From Bosea sp. AS-1 (GTDB lineage Bacteria; Pseudomonadota; Alphaproteobacteria; Rhizobiales; Beijerinckiaceae): a stretch of 64,000 bases of DNA. Under the pieces are notes generated by a model. That model was not told the DNA's origin, ran no database searches, and saw only the letters and a program-made list of their open reading frames with translations. The number at the start of each line of letters is the position of its first letter. The stretch's first letter is position 1. Below are positions 8,605 to 18,120 of this stretch, piece by piece. Where the stretch lies: positions 2,204,501 through 2,268,500 of the forward strand of contig NZ_CP022372.1 in the NCBI RefSeq assembly GCF_002220095.1, written 5' to 3'. A program made the translations under genes and the position numbers.

Positions 8605-9222
8605 TCAGAGCTCGAGATTCTCGTCGAGCAGATCGGCCGAGAGCGGGAAGCTGAACTCGACCGCATAGCCACCGTCAAAGCGGCGGACGACCCGGCCCGG
8701 CGTGGTGCCCAGCCTGACGGGAGTGTTCATCGGCAGGTCGAGGTCGCTCGAGATGGCGGCGCCGGACAACGAGATGTCGATGATGCGGACCGGGTGTTCG
8801 GAGCCGTCGCTCAGCGCGAGCATCGAGCGCGGGTTGCGCGGCACGATGCGTTCGTGGCGGCGGTCTTCCGGCAGGCCGAGTTCCTCACGGTTGGCGAGCC
8901 AGGTGAGCTGCGCGGTGAACTTCTCGCGCTTGCGGCTCGTCGCCGTGATCGTCATCGCGAACCCTTCCATGGTGGTCCGCACGCAGCTGCCCTCGATCCG
9001 GCCGAGATGCTCGAGATAGACGATGACGCGCTCGCCCGGCGCGGCCTTGACCGGCGCGGCGAGATGGACGCCGCCCGGCGAGATGTCGATGCTCTGGCAG
9101 GGATATTCCATCCGGTTGGGCAGCATGTAACGGCCCAGCAACACCACCTTCATCCGGTGATGCCGTCTGCGTTCGACCGGAACGGTCGCCGCCCGGGGCG
9201 TTTGGAGCGCGCTCAACATCAA
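8605..9222 (-). CDS. Tandem PilZ-domain protein (c-di-GMP binding)
   Basis: A 205-residue protein built from two PilZ modules. The first has RRHHR near residues 13-17 and DISPGG near 47-52; the second has RRHER near 123-127 and DISLSG near 150-155. Both carry the RxxxR plus DxSxxG pair that binds cyclic-di-GMP. No catalytic or membrane segment is present, so it is likely a soluble effector that changes partner binding on c-di-GMP uptake. It is a single-gene unit upstream of a PAS_5 protein gene on the same strand; the GGDEF cyclase at 4911-6182 could supply the ligand. Confidence 0.87.
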   Translation of the reverse strand: MMLSALQTPRAATVPVERRRHHRMKVVLLGRYMLPNRMEYPCQSIDISPGGVHLAAPVKAAPGERVIVYLEHLGRIEGSCVRTTMEGFAMTITATSRKREKFTAQLTWLANREELGLPEDRRHERIVPRNPRSMLALSDGSEHPVRIIDISLSGAAISSDLDLPMNTPVRLGTTPGRVVRRFDGGYAVEFSFPLSADLLDENLEL

Positions 9223-9287
9223 TGACCAGCCTGGATTCGGGCCGATCCTAGGCAGGTGCGGTTAACGGAAGGTTAGATCGAGAGTTT

Positions 9288-9860
9288 CTAGGCGCGCCCG
9301 CCGGGCAGGACGACGAGGCGGGGCGGGCCGGCACGTTGCGGCTCGGGGGCGGCCGCGCGGGAGGCCGCCGCCGGCCAGAGCATGCGCAGCGAGATCATCC
9401 GCATGGTGGCGACGGTGTCGAGACCGAGCCAGTCCGGCGAGAGGGCGGGCGACAGCGCGCCCAGGATCCGGGCATGGGTGCGGCCGCGATAGCGCAGCGG
9501 GAGCAGCAGCAATTCGAGATAGATCGGCGCACCGGTGCTGCTTTCGCCGGAGAGACCGGCGACCGCACCGGCCGTCTCGTCCATCACGGTCTGGACCAGG
9601 CGGCGCATGTCGCCTTGCGCCTCGACATCGGGCCAGAGCGCGGTGAAGGCACGGCCACGCAGTTCGTGGCCGATCAAGGCGCAAAGCCGCGTGCCGGCGA
9701 GGCGGAAGACCGGGCCGATCGGCTCGTTCTCGAGAATGAACGTGTCGGCCAGCGCGTGGCGCAACGCTCCGGGCTCGATCTCGCCGCGCTCGGGCGCCGC
9801 CCGCTCGCCGCGCAGGGCGTCCCAGTAGTCGAAGACCAGTCGTGTGCTCGTATTCTTCAT
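9288..9860 (-). CDS. PAS_5 domain protein
   Basis: A 190-residue protein from ATG 9860 (MKNTSTRLVFDYWDALRGER). The frame remains open upstream to 10310, but that part is Arg/Ser/Pro-rich with no family character and is not included. The core resembles the alphaproteobacterial PAS_5 family: DYWDALRG, then RHALADTFILE, FRLAGTRLCALIGHELRGR and LELLLLPLRYRG. It has no output domain; the tail is a Pro/Ala-rich linker ending in a short hydrophobic strand. These proteins are probably signalling or polar-localisation factors, but their role is not established. Confidence 0.8.
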   Translation of the reverse strand: MKNTSTRLVFDYWDALRGERAAPERGEIEPGALRHALADTFILENEPIGPVFRLAGTRLCALIGHELRGRAFTALWPDVEAQGDMRRLVQTVMDETAGAVAGLSGESSTGAPIYLELLLLPLRYRGRTHARILGALSPALSPDWLGLDTVATMRMISLRMLWPAAASRAAAPEPQRAGPPRLVVLPGGRA

Positions 9861-10263
9861 CCTGCGTCCATGTAGCCGGTTGCCCCCGTCGGCGATCTTG
9901 CGTCCAGCGATGGCGCAGATCTGTCCGAAAGGGAGACGAATCGTTCTCCGAAGTGATCGAAGACGCACCCGCCATGCCGTCTTGCCATTCCGGGGTGAGT
10001 CGGGGGAGGCGCCCGGGCGGTTAGGGTTAATGAAGTCTTGCCTTTGTGGAAGACCCGTAAAATGCGTATCAAATGCCGCAGAATTCCCGGGCGACGAGCA
10101 TCGACCGCAGCAGAGCTGGAGGGGGGCGTGACACGTCGTCCGGATATCCGGGCGACGGCACAGCCGGCGGAAAAGGGGAGGGCCTCGCGCTCTCTCCTTT
10201 TTCGTGCATCCGGGGCGCGAGTGCCTTGCGCGGGCCTGCCGCTTCGGCAAGTGTTGCGGCGCA
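9861..10263. other. Divergent intergenic region
   Basis: About 400 bp separate the PAS_5 gene (minus) from the rhomboid gene (plus) and should hold both promoters. TTAGGGTTAATG around 10021-10032 is an AT-rich patch within otherwise GC-rich sequence. No conserved gene or strong repeat is seen. Confidence 0.45.
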
Positions 10264-11076
10264 ATGGCCTCCCATGATCCTCGCCCCCCGGCGCGCGAAC
10301 CCGCCTTCAATCTGCCGCCCGTCGTCGTCCAGCTCCTGGCAGTGCTGGCGCTGATCCAGGCCGGCCGCAGCCTGCTGTCGGACTATAACGACTATGTGCT
10401 GATGTCGTGGTTCGCCTTCGTGCCGGCGCGCCTGACGCTCTGGCTCTCGCCCGACAGGCTCCAGGACGTCGTCGGGGCGCTGGCACAATCCACCGTCGGG
10501 CAGGACGTCGGCGACCGGCTACAGCTCGTGCGGCTTCTGCTCGCGGATGGTGGCGTCCGGCTCTGGACCCTGCTGAGCTACGGTCTCCTGCACGGCTCCT
10601 GGCTGCATCTGGCCTCGAACGGCCTCTGGCTCGCGGCTTTCGGCAGTCCGGTGGCGCGGCGGCTGGGCCCCGGCCGCTTCCTCAACCTGCTGGCGCTGTC
10701 GACGATCGGCGGCGCGCTGCTGCACTGGTGGTCGCGCGATCTCGACGTGCTGCCGCTGGTCGGGGCTTCCGCCGGGATTTCGGGCGCGACGGCTGCGGCG
10801 ATTCGCTTCGTCTTCGCACCCGGGCTGCGCTTCGGCGAGCTCGGGGACGATGCGGTGGTGAAGGCCATCCCGGCCGAGCCGCTCGGGCAGCTCTGGCGCA
10901 ATTCGCGCGCCCTGCTGTTCACCGGTATCTGGTTTGCGACCAACATCCTGTTCGGTGCCGGTCTCGTGCCGATCTTCGGCGAAGAGACGAGCATCGCCTG
11001 GGAAGCGCATATCGGCGGCTTCGTCGTCGGGCTGTTGCTGTTCCCGCTGCTCGACCGCGGCCAGCAGCGCCGCTGA
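10264..11076 (+). CDS. Rhomboid-family intramembrane serine protease
   Basis: A 270-residue polytopic membrane protein from ATG 10264 (MASHDPRPPAREP); the in-frame upstream extension is cysteine/arginine-rich and not typical. The catalytic serine is S169 in GASAGISG, matching the GxSxG rhomboid motif, and the histidine partner is H249 in EAHIGGFVVG on the last helix. HGSWLHLASN (110-119) fits the conserved helix-2 HxxxHxxxN pattern. Six to seven hydrophobic helices are visible. It should cut transmembrane substrates within the bilayer; the substrate is unknown. Confidence 0.88.
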   Translation: MASHDPRPPAREPAFNLPPVVVQLLAVLALIQAGRSLLSDYNDYVLMSWFAFVPARLTLWLSPDRLQDVVGALAQSTVGQDVGDRLQLVRLLLADGGVRLWTLLSYGLLHGSWLHLASNGLWLAAFGSPVARRLGPGRFLNLLALSTIGGALLHWWSRDLDVLPLVGASAGISGATAAAIRFVFAPGLRFGELGDDAVVKAIPAEPLGQLWRNSRALLFTGIWFATNILFGAGLVPIFGEETSIAWEAHIGGFVVGLLLFPLLDRGQQRR

Positions 11077-11235
11077 GACCTGCCGCGCCTTGCCTGCGCC
11101 GCGGTCTTACCTCACACTCCGTCTCATTGCGAAGCACTCCTCGGGCCTGCCTGGCATCGTGAGTTCGCCGGCAGCCTGGGAGCGTCAGCGAAACCGCGCG
11201 CCCCATATCGGCGCGTCATTGAGGAGGAGCCTTCG

Positions 11236-11667
11236 ATGAATGTCGAGCAGTTGCTGAGCGACAAGGGCCGGGAAGTGATTTCGGTGCAACCGCACCGGAC
11301 ACTTGCGGAAGCGGTTCGCGTCCTGAGCGAACGGCGGATCGGCGCCCTGGTGGTGATGGGAGCGGACGGCGCGCTCGTCGGCATCCTGTCCGAACGCGAC
11401 ATCATCCGGGCGCTCGGCGCAGAGGGCGGCGGCGCTCTGGAGAGCGCCGTCTCGCGGGTGATGACCGCCAAGGTGGTGACCTGCCGGCCCCAGACCAGCG
11501 TCGACGAGCTGATGGAGATCATGACGACCGGACGGTTCCGCCATGTTCCCGTGGTCGAGAATGGCCGCGTCACCGGCATCGTCTCGATCGGCGACGTGGT
11601 GAAGCATCGCGTGGCGGCGATCGAAGCCGAAAGCAAGGCGATGCGCGATTACATCGCGATGGCGTAA
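11236..11667 (+). CDS. CBS-domain-pair protein
   Basis: A 143-residue protein made almost entirely of two CBS motifs (about residues 8-65 and 73-130), with HRTLAEAVRVLSERRIGALVV, GILSERDIIRAL, and the second-copy equivalents VDELMEIMTTGRFRHVPVV and GIVSIGDVVKHR. Stand-alone CBS pairs bind adenine nucleotides such as AMP, ATP or SAM and are energy-sensing regulators of enzymes or channels. The start ATG is preceded by GAGGAGGAGCC. A perfect 11-bp hairpin follows the gene. Confidence 0.9.
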   Translation: MNVEQLLSDKGREVISVQPHRTLAEAVRVLSERRIGALVVMGADGALVGILSERDIIRALGAEGGGALESAVSRVMTAKVVTCRPQTSVDELMEIMTTGRFRHVPVVENGRVTGIVSIGDVVKHRVAAIEAESKAMRDYIAMA

Positions 11668-11675
11668 ATAGAAGC

Positions 11676-11700
11676 GCCGTGCGCCCGGTGGGCGCACGGC
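11676..11700. terminator. Perfect 11-bp hairpin between convergent genes
   Basis: GCCGTGCGCCC (11676-11686) pairs with GGGCGCACGGC (11690-11700) around a GGT loop, just after the CBS gene and before the 3' end of the patatin gene. It lacks a T-run on either strand, so it probably marks a bidirectional 3' end rather than a classic intrinsic terminator. Confidence 0.5.
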
Positions 11701-11743
11701 CATCGACGATACCGAAAGGCGGTTGTCCTTAGTCGTCCCGGTG

Positions 11744-12739
11744 CTAGCCGCTCGCCGGAATATGGTTCGCGGCGACGACCGCCGCGATCTCGTCGAGGGC
11801 GCGGTGTGCCGCCTGCCGGCCGAGGTCGATCGTTTCCTCCGCCCGGTGGAAGTCGAACAGGCCGACGCGGCCGAGGCGCGGCCCGATCATCACGTCCGGC
11901 GGATCACCGGCCAATCGCGAGCGCGAGATCCTGTCCTGGGTGATGTTGAAGGCGTCGATCATCACGCCGGCGAGGCCAGGACGATTCTCGCTCGGGCGGC
12001 CGACGAGGTTGCGGACGCGCTTGGCCGCGTCGCTGATGCCGTGGAACCAGCGCGGCGAGGGGCGCACCTCCAGCTCGGGCACGATCGTATCGTCGTCCGA
12101 ATCCGGGTCGGGATCGGAGGCATAGTTCTGGATCACCGTGCCGCGACCGGCGAGGTCGTTGTTGAGGTTGACGCAGATCACGACATCGGCGCCGAGCGCG
12201 CGCGCCGCAGTCACCGGCACGGGATTGACCAGCGCGCCGTCCATCAGCCAGCGTCCGCCGAGCTTCACCGGGTCGAAAATGCCGGGCAGGGCGTAGGAGG
12301 CACGCAGTGCCTGGATCAGTGGGCCATGTGTCAGCCAGATCTCATGGCCGGTGCCGAGCTCGGTGGCGATGGCGACGAAGCGCTCGTCCAACTCCTCGAT
12401 TCGCAGGCCGTCGAGATGGTCCTCGAGCAGCCGCTTCAGCCGGCCGCCGGAGATCAGCCCGGCGCCGCCGATGTGAAAATCCATCAGGCCGACGACACGC
12501 CGCTTCGTCAGGCTGGTCGCGAACTCGGTCAGCTCGGCAAGCCTGTCTGCGGCGTAGCAGCCGCCCACCACCGCGCCGATCGAGGTTCCGGCGATGACTT
12601 CCGGCGCGTAGCCCGCCTCGATCAGGACTTCCAGCGCGCCGATATGGGCCCACCCGCGCGCCGCGCCGCCGCCGAGGGCCAGGCCGATCTTGGGTTTTCG
12701 CCTGGCGGATAGCTCCGGCGCGGACGTCATCTCGTTCAT
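11744..12739 (-). CDS. Patatin-like phospholipase (RssA/YlbK type)
   Basis: A 331-residue protein from ATG 12739, chosen because GGAGGTGGAAG lies just upstream; the open frame extends to 13036 without family features. The oxyanion loop is GGGAARG at about 23-29, the nucleophile serine is S53 in GTSIG, and the catalytic aspartate is in MDGALVNPVP. These three form the Ser-Asp dyad of patatin lipases. The RssA branch is cytoplasmic and lacks a signal peptide, as here. It would hydrolyse acyl groups from phospholipids or related esters; the physiological substrate is unknown. Confidence 0.88.
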   Translation of the reverse strand: MNEMTSAPELSARRKPKIGLALGGGAARGWAHIGALEVLIEAGYAPEVIAGTSIGAVVGGCYAADRLAELTEFATSLTKRRVVGLMDFHIGGAGLISGGRLKRLLEDHLDGLRIEELDERFVAIATELGTGHEIWLTHGPLIQALRASYALPGIFDPVKLGGRWLMDGALVNPVPVTAARALGADVVICVNLNNDLAGRGTVIQNYASDPDPDSDDDTIVPELEVRPSPRWFHGISDAAKRVRNLVGRPSENRPGLAGVMIDAFNITQDRISRSRLAGDPPDVMIGPRLGRVGLFDFHRAEETIDLGRQAAHRALDEIAAVVAANHIPASG

Positions 12740-12932
12740 GGTGCTTCCACCTCCGCCGAGACCGAAGGCTCGTCGCGCGGCGTTGTCCCACAACATGGAT
12801 CCGTCCCTCCGCAGAGGCCCAGAATCCCAAAATGCGATGAGCGAAACGTGAACGGCATGCCGTTCAGGTATTATCCGTGGTGTTTGACGACAAGGTGAAG
12901 GAGCGTCGGAGCAGGGCAGCCCTGCCGCAAGC

Positions 12933-13337
12933 TCACGCGAGGACGAGCGGTCCGTCGGCCTCGCTCCGCAGCGGCTGAACGCGGTAGAAGCAGGAGCGGC
13001 GCCCGGTGTGGCAGCAGCCGCCATCGCCCGCGACATGGACCTTGAGCCAGATCGCGTCCTGATCGCAGTCGACGCGCATCTCCAGGATGGTCTGGATCTG
13101 TCCCGAGGTCGCGCCCTTGTGCCAGAGCTCCTTGCGGGAGCGGGACCAGTACCAGGCCTCGCCGGTCTCGATCGAGCGCTTCAACGCCTCGGCATTCATA
13201 TGGGCGACCATCAGCAGCTCCCCGGTCGTCGCGTCGGTCGTGACACAGGTGACGAGGCCGTTCGCGTCGAAACGAGGACTGAGCACGGTGCTCTCCTCGA
13301 GGGCGTGCTTGTCGGCCGGGGCGGGGAAGAGGCTCAT
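12933..13337 (-). CDS. hisI: Phosphoribosyl-AMP cyclohydrolase HisI
   Basis: A 134-residue single-domain HisI that opens the adenine ring of phosphoribosyl-AMP, the third step of histidine synthesis. The central motif [17 protein letters not shown] and the metal-binding region [23 protein letters not shown] (cysteines and histidine for Zn) are intact, as is the Mg-binding VDCDQDAI. HisE is not fused, as is usual in alphaproteobacteria. It follows folE on the same strand with about 94 bp between them, an arrangement often seen in Hyphomicrobiales. Confidence 0.95.
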   Translation of the reverse strand: MSLFPAPADKHALEESTVLSPRFDANGLVTCVTTDATTGELLMVAHMNAEALKRSIETGEAWYWSRSRKELWHKGATSGQIQTILEMRVDCDQDAIWLKVHVAGDGGCCHTGRRSCFYRVQPLRSEADGPLVLA

Positions 13338-13431
13338 GGCAGCTCCAGGGAAGGCGTGTCCTGGCCTTTTACAGGTGAAACGACCCGATCGGAAACGCTC
13401 CGTCGGGCCGCTTCGGGTCGCGATGTCACCG

Positions 13432-14076
13432 CTAAAGACCTGGGGATTTCACCATGGTGAAGAAGCGGACCTGCTCGGCCGGATCGTCGCGGAAGAGGCC
13501 GCGATACTGCGTCGTCATCGTCGAGGAGCCCTGTTTCTGCACGCCACGCATCGACATGCACATATGCTCGGCCTCGACCAGGATGGCGATGCCGCGCGGC
13601 TCCAGCACCTCCTCGATCACATCGGCGATCTGGGCGGTCATCATCTCCTGCGTCTGCAGGCGGCGGGCGTAGACGTCTACGATGCGGGCGAGCTTGGAGA
13701 GCCCGACCACGCCCTTCGACGGGTAGTAGCCGATATGCGCCTTGCCGACGAAGGGCACCATGTGGTGCTCGCAATGCGAATAGAACGGGATGTCGCGGAC
13801 CAGGACCATGTCCTGATAGCCGTCGACCTCCTCGAAGACGCGGTCGAGGATGTCGTGCGGATCCTCGTCATAGCCCTTGTAGAATTCCTTGAAGGCCTTG
13901 GCGACGCGCTGCGGGGTTTCGGCCAGCCCTTCGCGGGACGGATCGTCGCCCGCCCAGAGCAGCAGCGTGCGCACGGCGGCTTCCGCCTCTTCCTGCGTTG
14001 GCTTGCGAACCAGAAACTTGTCAGCGGAGGGGCCAATGGCCTTCTCGACGGACAAGGACTTAACCACAGGATTCAT
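13432..14076 (-). CDS. folE: GTP cyclohydrolase I FolE
   Basis: A 214-residue enzyme from ATG 14076 ([15 protein letters not shown]); a longer open frame to 14208 is not conserved in character. The Zn-binding and catalytic motif HCEHHMVPF, the [20 protein letters not shown] segment, EHMCMSMRG and QYRGLF are all intact. It converts GTP to 7,8-dihydroneopterin triphosphate, the entry step to folate and other pterins. It diverges from the Fe-S scaffold-like gene, with the 184-bp gap between the two starts probably holding both promoters. Confidence 0.95.
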   Translation of the reverse strand: MNPVVKSLSVEKAIGPSADKFLVRKPTQEEAEAAVRTLLLWAGDDPSREGLAETPQRVAKAFKEFYKGYDEDPHDILDRVFEEVDGYQDMVLVRDIPFYSHCEHHMVPFVGKAHIGYYPSKGVVGLSKLARIVDVYARRLQTQEMMTAQIADVIEEVLEPRGIAILVEAEHMCMSMRGVQKQGSSTMTTQYRGLFRDDPAEQVRFFTMVKSPGL

Positions 14077-14260
14077 GTGGTGCCTCCCGTTGGGACGATG
14101 AAGGCCCCGCGTATCGGCCGAGAAAGCCGCGGCCGCGGGGCCGATGCGACAAGTTTGATGCCTCGCGGCGGAAGAGGTTCCCATGCCCTCCCGTTTCGTG
14201 GCGATCAACCCTATATTGGGTTCCAGGGCCGATCATTCCAGACCGGCGAGAGACCAAGCC

Positions 14261-14707
14261 ATGCTGGACGACGTCTACAACAAGCGCATTCTGGCGCTTG
14301 CCGCGAACATCCCCCTGCTCGAGCGGCTCAAGGCTCCGGACGCCACCGCCAAGGCTCATTCCAAGCTATGCGGCTCCACAGTGACAGTCGATGTCACCAT
14401 GGAGGGCGATGTCGTCACCGGCTTCGGTCATGAGGTGAAGGCCTGCGCGCTCGGGCAGGCTTCGTCCTCGATCATGGCGCGCCATGTCGTGGGCTCGACG
14501 GCACAGGAACTGCGCGAGGTGCGCGAGCAGGCGCGCGCCATCCTCAAGGAGAACGCCGAGCCGCCCCAGGGCAAATGGGCGGATCTCGCCGTGCTCGTGC
14601 CGGTGCGCGACTACAAGGCCCGCCACGCCTCGACCATGCTGACCTTCGATGCGGTTGTCGATGCGGTCGACCAGATCGAGGCGAAGCGCAAGGGCGCGGC
14701 CGCCTGA
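14261..14707 (+). CDS. Iron-sulfur cluster scaffold-like protein (NifU/IscU N-terminal family)
   Basis: A 148-residue protein from ATG 14261 (MLDDVYNKRILALAAN), just after AGAGACC. It has the NifU-N fold signature with C37 in SKLCGSTV and C62 in VKACALGQASSS. The third cluster ligand expected near residue 125 is absent: the segment reads VRDYKARHASTM, giving H-A-S where IscU has Cys. This variant is common in the alphaproteobacterial paralogue that sits beside folE, yidD and thrS. It may bind a cluster differently or act as a carrier. Convergent with the PAP2 phosphatase gene, 16 bp apart. Confidence 0.85.
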   Translation: MLDDVYNKRILALAANIPLLERLKAPDATAKAHSKLCGSTVTVDVTMEGDVVTGFGHEVKACALGQASSSIMARHVVGSTAQELREVREQARAILKENAEPPQGKWADLAVLVPVRDYKARHASTMLTFDAVVDAVDQIEAKRKGAAA

Positions 14708-14723
14708 TTACTTCACGCCGAGA

Positions 14724-15455
14724 TTACTTCACACCGAGCGCGACGCGGATTTCCGGAATCGTCTCGTCGAAGCGGACCTTGAAGGCGCGGTCGGCGAGCA
14801 GGGCCTTGGCGACGGCGCGCCCGACCTTGTCGCCGGCGACGAGGTCGCTCGGGTAGTGGAAGCCGCAGATCAGCCGGCTCTCGTCATAGCTCTTGACCCG
14901 CTCCTCCAGCTTGTCGCCGAGCTCCGGCACGGCCGTCTTGAGCAATTCTGCGTAGAGCGCGGCGGTGGCGGCGTGGCCCGAGGGGAAGGAGGTGCCTTCC
15001 GGCCGGGCGCCAGGGCACGGCTTGACGCGAACCTTGTTCCAGACCGCGAAGGGGCGTGGCCGGCTGGTCAGGCGGTGGACGCTCTTCAGCAGGATCGACA
15101 ATTCGATCTGTGCCTCGCGGAAGAGCAGGCGGACCTCGCGATGGGTGTTGTCGACATAGCTGTTCTCCATGCCGTTGAGGAAGTTGACCAGTGCCTGGCG
15201 CTGGTCGGCAATGGCCGCCTTCTCGCGCTCCGGCGTGCGGGCCTGAGAGAGTTCCAGCACCTGCTCGAACTCGGCCTTGGCCTCGGGCGTGCCCTGGGCG
15301 GGCGGCAAGCCGATGATCTTGGCGATGTCGAGCTTGGCGCCGTCGAGCCAGAGCAGATAAGGCCGCTGCTGGGCGCTCGCGTTCGTGGCCAGGGCAAGGC
15401 CGAGGAGGAGGCCGCAACCGGCCAGGGCGTGGCGAAAATGATTGGCGCGCATCAT
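14724..15455 (-). CDS. Periplasmic PAP2-family acid phosphatase
   Basis: A 243-residue protein with a signal peptide (about residues 1-28, ending TNASAQ). The three PAP2 motifs are present: RLTSRPRPF with its RP pair, PSGHAATAA, and SRLICGFHYPSDLVAG. They make a phosphohistidine intermediate, as in class A nonspecific acid phosphatases and PAP2 lipid phosphatases. The absence of several transmembrane helices favours the soluble acid phosphatase type. It would release phosphate from periplasmic esters. The start is 31 bp from the divergent yidD start. Confidence 0.88.
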   Translation of the reverse strand: MMRANHFRHALAGCGLLLGLALATNASAQQRPYLLWLDGAKLDIAKIIGLPPAQGTPEAKAEFEQVLELSQARTPEREKAAIADQRQALVNFLNGMENSYVDNTHREVRLLFREAQIELSILLKSVHRLTSRPRPFAVWNKVRVKPCPGARPEGTSFPSGHAATAALYAELLKTAVPELGDKLEERVKSYDESRLICGFHYPSDLVAGDKVGRAVAKALLADRAFKVRFDETIPEIRVALGVK

Positions 15456-15486
15456 GTTATGAAATCGATCAAGGAAAGCGGTTCAG

Positions 15487-15903
15487 GTGGCGGGGCGGCA
15501 AAACGAAGGAGACGCCTTATTTCAGCGTCTCTTTGTTAAACAAAGATGTTCGCGGTTGCACAAGGCCAGCCATTGGCCGCGCCAGGCGGCACATATCGCA
15601 ATTCGCGGCTACCAGCTCAGCTTTTCGATGCTGGTCGGCCGCCATTGCCGGCACTGGCCGAGCTGCTCGGCCTATACCGACGAGGCGATCCAGCGCTTTG
15701 GGCTGTGGCGCGGCGGCTGGATGGGTTTTGCGCGGATCTGTCGCTGCAATCCTTACGGCACCAGCGGCATCGATCTCGTCTGCGAGGAATTGCCGTCGGG
15801 CGCGCGGTGGTATAGGCCGTGGGCTTATGGCCGCTGGCGCGGGACGAACGCGCCGGCGGCTCTCGATTCCGACGCCGATCCGACTGCGGGCGGCGGAACG
15901 TAA
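15487..15903 (+). CDS. yidD: Membrane protein insertion efficiency factor YidD
   Basis: A 138-residue protein with the YidD core at residues 36-105: IAIRGYQLSFSMLVGRHC, then RHWPSCSAYTDEAIQRFG, then GGWMGFARICRCNPYGTSGID. The conserved cysteines and the CxPxG-like CRCNPYG motif match the family, although the usual RLISP is replaced by QLSFS. YidD is a small amphipathic inner-membrane factor that helps YidC insert membrane proteins. The start used is GTG 15487 with AAGGAAAG upstream; the first 35 residues are not conserved in character, so a later start is possible. It precedes thrS by 65 bp. Confidence 0.85.
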   Translation: MAGRQNEGDALFQRLFVKQRCSRLHKASHWPRQAAHIAIRGYQLSFSMLVGRHCRHWPSCSAYTDEAIQRFGLWRGGWMGFARICRCNPYGTSGIDLVCEELPSGARWYRPWAYGRWRGTNAPAALDSDADPTAGGGT

Positions 15904-15968
15904 ACCTCACATTCGCAGCCGGTCTGACTTACGGGGTTCGTATCCCCGAGTGAGCAGGAGCGCGATCG

Positions 15969-17966
15969 ATGACGATCTCCCTGACTTTCCCCGACGGCGC
16001 CAAGCGCGAATTCCCCTCCGGCATTTCCGGGGTCGAGATCGCCAAGGGCATCTCTCCCTCCCTCCTGAAGCGCACCGTCGCCATGGCGCTCGACGGCACC
16101 GTCGTCGACCTCGCCGACCCGATCGAGCGCGACGCCAAGATCGAGTTCCTGAACCGGGAAGACCCGCGTTCGCTGGAGCTGATCCGGCACGATGCCGCCC
16201 ACGTCCTGGCCGAGGCGGTGCAGGAGCTCTTTCCCGGCACGCAGGTCACGATCGGCCCCGTCATCGAGAACGGGTTTTTCTACGATTTCGCCCGCAACGA
16301 GCCCTTCACCCCGGAGGATTTCCCGGCGATCGAGAAGAAGATGCGCGAGATCATCGCGCGCGACAAACCCTTCACCAAGGAGATCTGGAGCCGCGACAAG
16401 GCCAAGGATTTCTTCGCGCAGAAGGGCGAGGCCTACAAGGTCGAGCTGGTCGATGCGATTCCCGCCGACCAGACGCTGAAGATGTATGCGCAGGGCGACT
16501 GGATCGACCTCTGCCGCGGCCCGCACATGACCTCGGTCGGCAAGGTCGGCAACGCCTTCAAGCTGATGAAGGTGGCCGGCGCCTATTGGCGCGGCGACAG
16601 CAACAACGCGATGCTGACCCGCATCTACGGCACGGCCTTCGCGAAGCAGGAAGAGCTCGACGCCTATCTCAAGCAGCTCGAGGAGGCGGAGAAGCGCGAC
16701 CATCGCAAGCTCGGCCGGGAAATGGACCTGTTTCACTTCCAGGAGGAGGGGCCGGGCGTCGTGTTCTGGCACTCCAAGGGCTGGCGGCTGTTCCAGGAGA
16801 TCATCGCCTATATGCGCCGGCGCCTCGCTGCCGACTACGAGGAGGTGAACGCGCCGCAGGTGCTCGACAAGTCGCTCTGGGAGACATCTGGCCACTGGGG
16901 CTGGTATCAGGACAACATGTTCGCGGTGAAGTCGGCCTCGGCCTTCGAGAACCCGAACGACAAGGAGCGCGACCACAAGGTCTTCGCGCTCAAGCCGATG
17001 AACTGCCCCGGCCATGTCCAGATCTTCAAGCATGGGCTAAAGAGCTACCGCGATCTGCCGATCCGGCTTGCCGAATTCGGCAATGTCCATCGCTACGAGC
17101 CGTCTGGCGCGCTGCATGGGCTGATGCGCGTGCGCGGCTTCACCCAGGACGATGCGCATATCTTCTGCACGGAAGAGCAACTCGCGGCCGAGTGCCTGAA
17201 GATCAACGACCTCATTCTCTCGGTCTATGAGGATTTCGGCTTCACCGAGGAACTGGTCATCAAGCTCTCGACCCGCCCTGACAAGCGCGTCGGCTCCGAT
17301 GCGCTCTGGGACCATGCCGAGGACGTCATGACCAAGGTTCTGGAGACGATCGCGCGTCAGTCCGGCAACCGGATCAAGACCGAGATCAATCCGGGCGAGG
17401 GCGCCTTTTACGGGCCGAAGTTCGAGTATGTCCTGCGCGACGCCATCGGCCGCGACTGGCAGTGCGGCACGACCCAGGTCGACTTCAACCTGCCGGAGCG
17501 GTTCGGCGCCTTCTATATTGGCGCCGATGGCGAGAAGAAGCAGCCGGTCATGGTCCACCGCGCCATCTGCGGCTCGCTGGAGCGCTTCACGGGCATCCTG
17601 ATCGAGCACCATGCAGGGCATTTCCCGCTCTGGCTGGCGCCCGAGCAGATCATCGTCGCGCCGATCACCTCGGATGCGGACGGCTATGCCGAGGAGGTCA
17701 CCATGGCCTGTCTCTCGGCCGGCCTGCGTGCCCGCGCCGACCTGCGCAACGAGAAGATCTCCTACAAGGTCCGCGAGCATTCGCTGGCCAAGGTCCCGGT
17801 CATCCTCGCGGTCGGCAAGCGCGAGGCCGAGGAGAAGACGGTGACGATCCGCCGCCTCGGCAGCCAGGCGCAGACCGTGATGCCGCTTTCCGAAGCGCTT
17901 GCGGCGCTGACGCAGGAAGCGCTGGCGCCGGATCTGGCGCGGATCCGGAAAGCGAAGGCGGCCTGA
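15969..17966 (+). CDS. thrS: Threonyl-tRNA synthetase
   Basis: A 665-residue class II aminoacyl-tRNA synthetase of normal length. The TGS domain covers about residues 1-62, the editing domain (with [11 protein letters not shown]) about 65-225, the catalytic domain about 245-540 with [10 protein letters not shown] carrying the Zn-binding cysteine and [23 protein letters not shown] as motif 2, and motif 3 ends in [13 protein letters not shown]. The anticodon-binding domain ([12 protein letters not shown] onward) closes the protein. It charges tRNA-Thr; a tRNA-Thr(UGU) gene lies at 32354. A strong intrinsic terminator follows. I see no T-box leader. Confidence 0.97.
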   Translation: MTISLTFPDGAKREFPSGISGVEIAKGISPSLLKRTVAMALDGTVVDLADPIERDAKIEFLNREDPRSLELIRHDAAHVLAEAVQELFPGTQVTIGPVIENGFFYDFARNEPFTPEDFPAIEKKMREIIARDKPFTKEIWSRDKAKDFFAQKGEAYKVELVDAIPADQTLKMYAQGDWIDLCRGPHMTSVGKVGNAFKLMKVAGAYWRGDSNNAMLTRIYGTAFAKQEELDAYLKQLEEAEKRDHRKLGREMDLFHFQEEGPGVVFWHSKGWRLFQEIIAYMRRRLAADYEEVNAPQVLDKSLWETSGHWGWYQDNMFAVKSASAFENPNDKERDHKVFALKPMNCPGHVQIFKHGLKSYRDLPIRLAEFGNVHRYEPSGALHGLMRVRGFTQDDAHIFCTEEQLAAECLKINDLILSVYEDFGFTEELVIKLSTRPDKRVGSDALWDHAEDVMTKVLETIARQSGNRIKTEINPGEGAFYGPKFEYVLRDAIGRDWQCGTTQVDFNLPERFGAFYIGADGEKKQPVMVHRAICGSLERFTGILIEHHAGHFPLWLAPEQIIVAPITSDADGYAEEVTMACLSAGLRARADLRNEKISYKVREHSLAKVPVILAVGKREAEEKTVTIRRLGSQAQTVMPLSEALAALTQEALAPDLARIRKAKAA

Positions 17967-17981
17967 CCGGCCGATGACATG

Positions 17982-18012
17982 ATGCCCGGGCTTCGCCTGG
18001 GCATTTCTTTTT
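17982..18012 (+). terminator. Intrinsic terminator of thrS
   Basis: ATGCCCGGG (17982-17990) pairs with CCTGGGCAT (17996-18004, one G-U pair) around CTTCG, followed by TTCTTTTT. The hairpin starts 16 bp after the thrS stop codon. Confidence 0.85.
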
Positions 18013-18120
18013 CCGGACCCTCGCCGCTGCGTCCCGGGCCGAAGCCGCGCTTTCCCCGGGAGTGACGCTCTGCGTTGCTATCTCTGGTAAAACCCGGGCG
18101 GCTCATGGCACATACGGGCC

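Noticed and set aside
15533..17230. A 565-residue frame overlapping yidD and thrS
   Set aside because: Out-of-frame shadow of thrS; Arg/Pro-rich with no motif.
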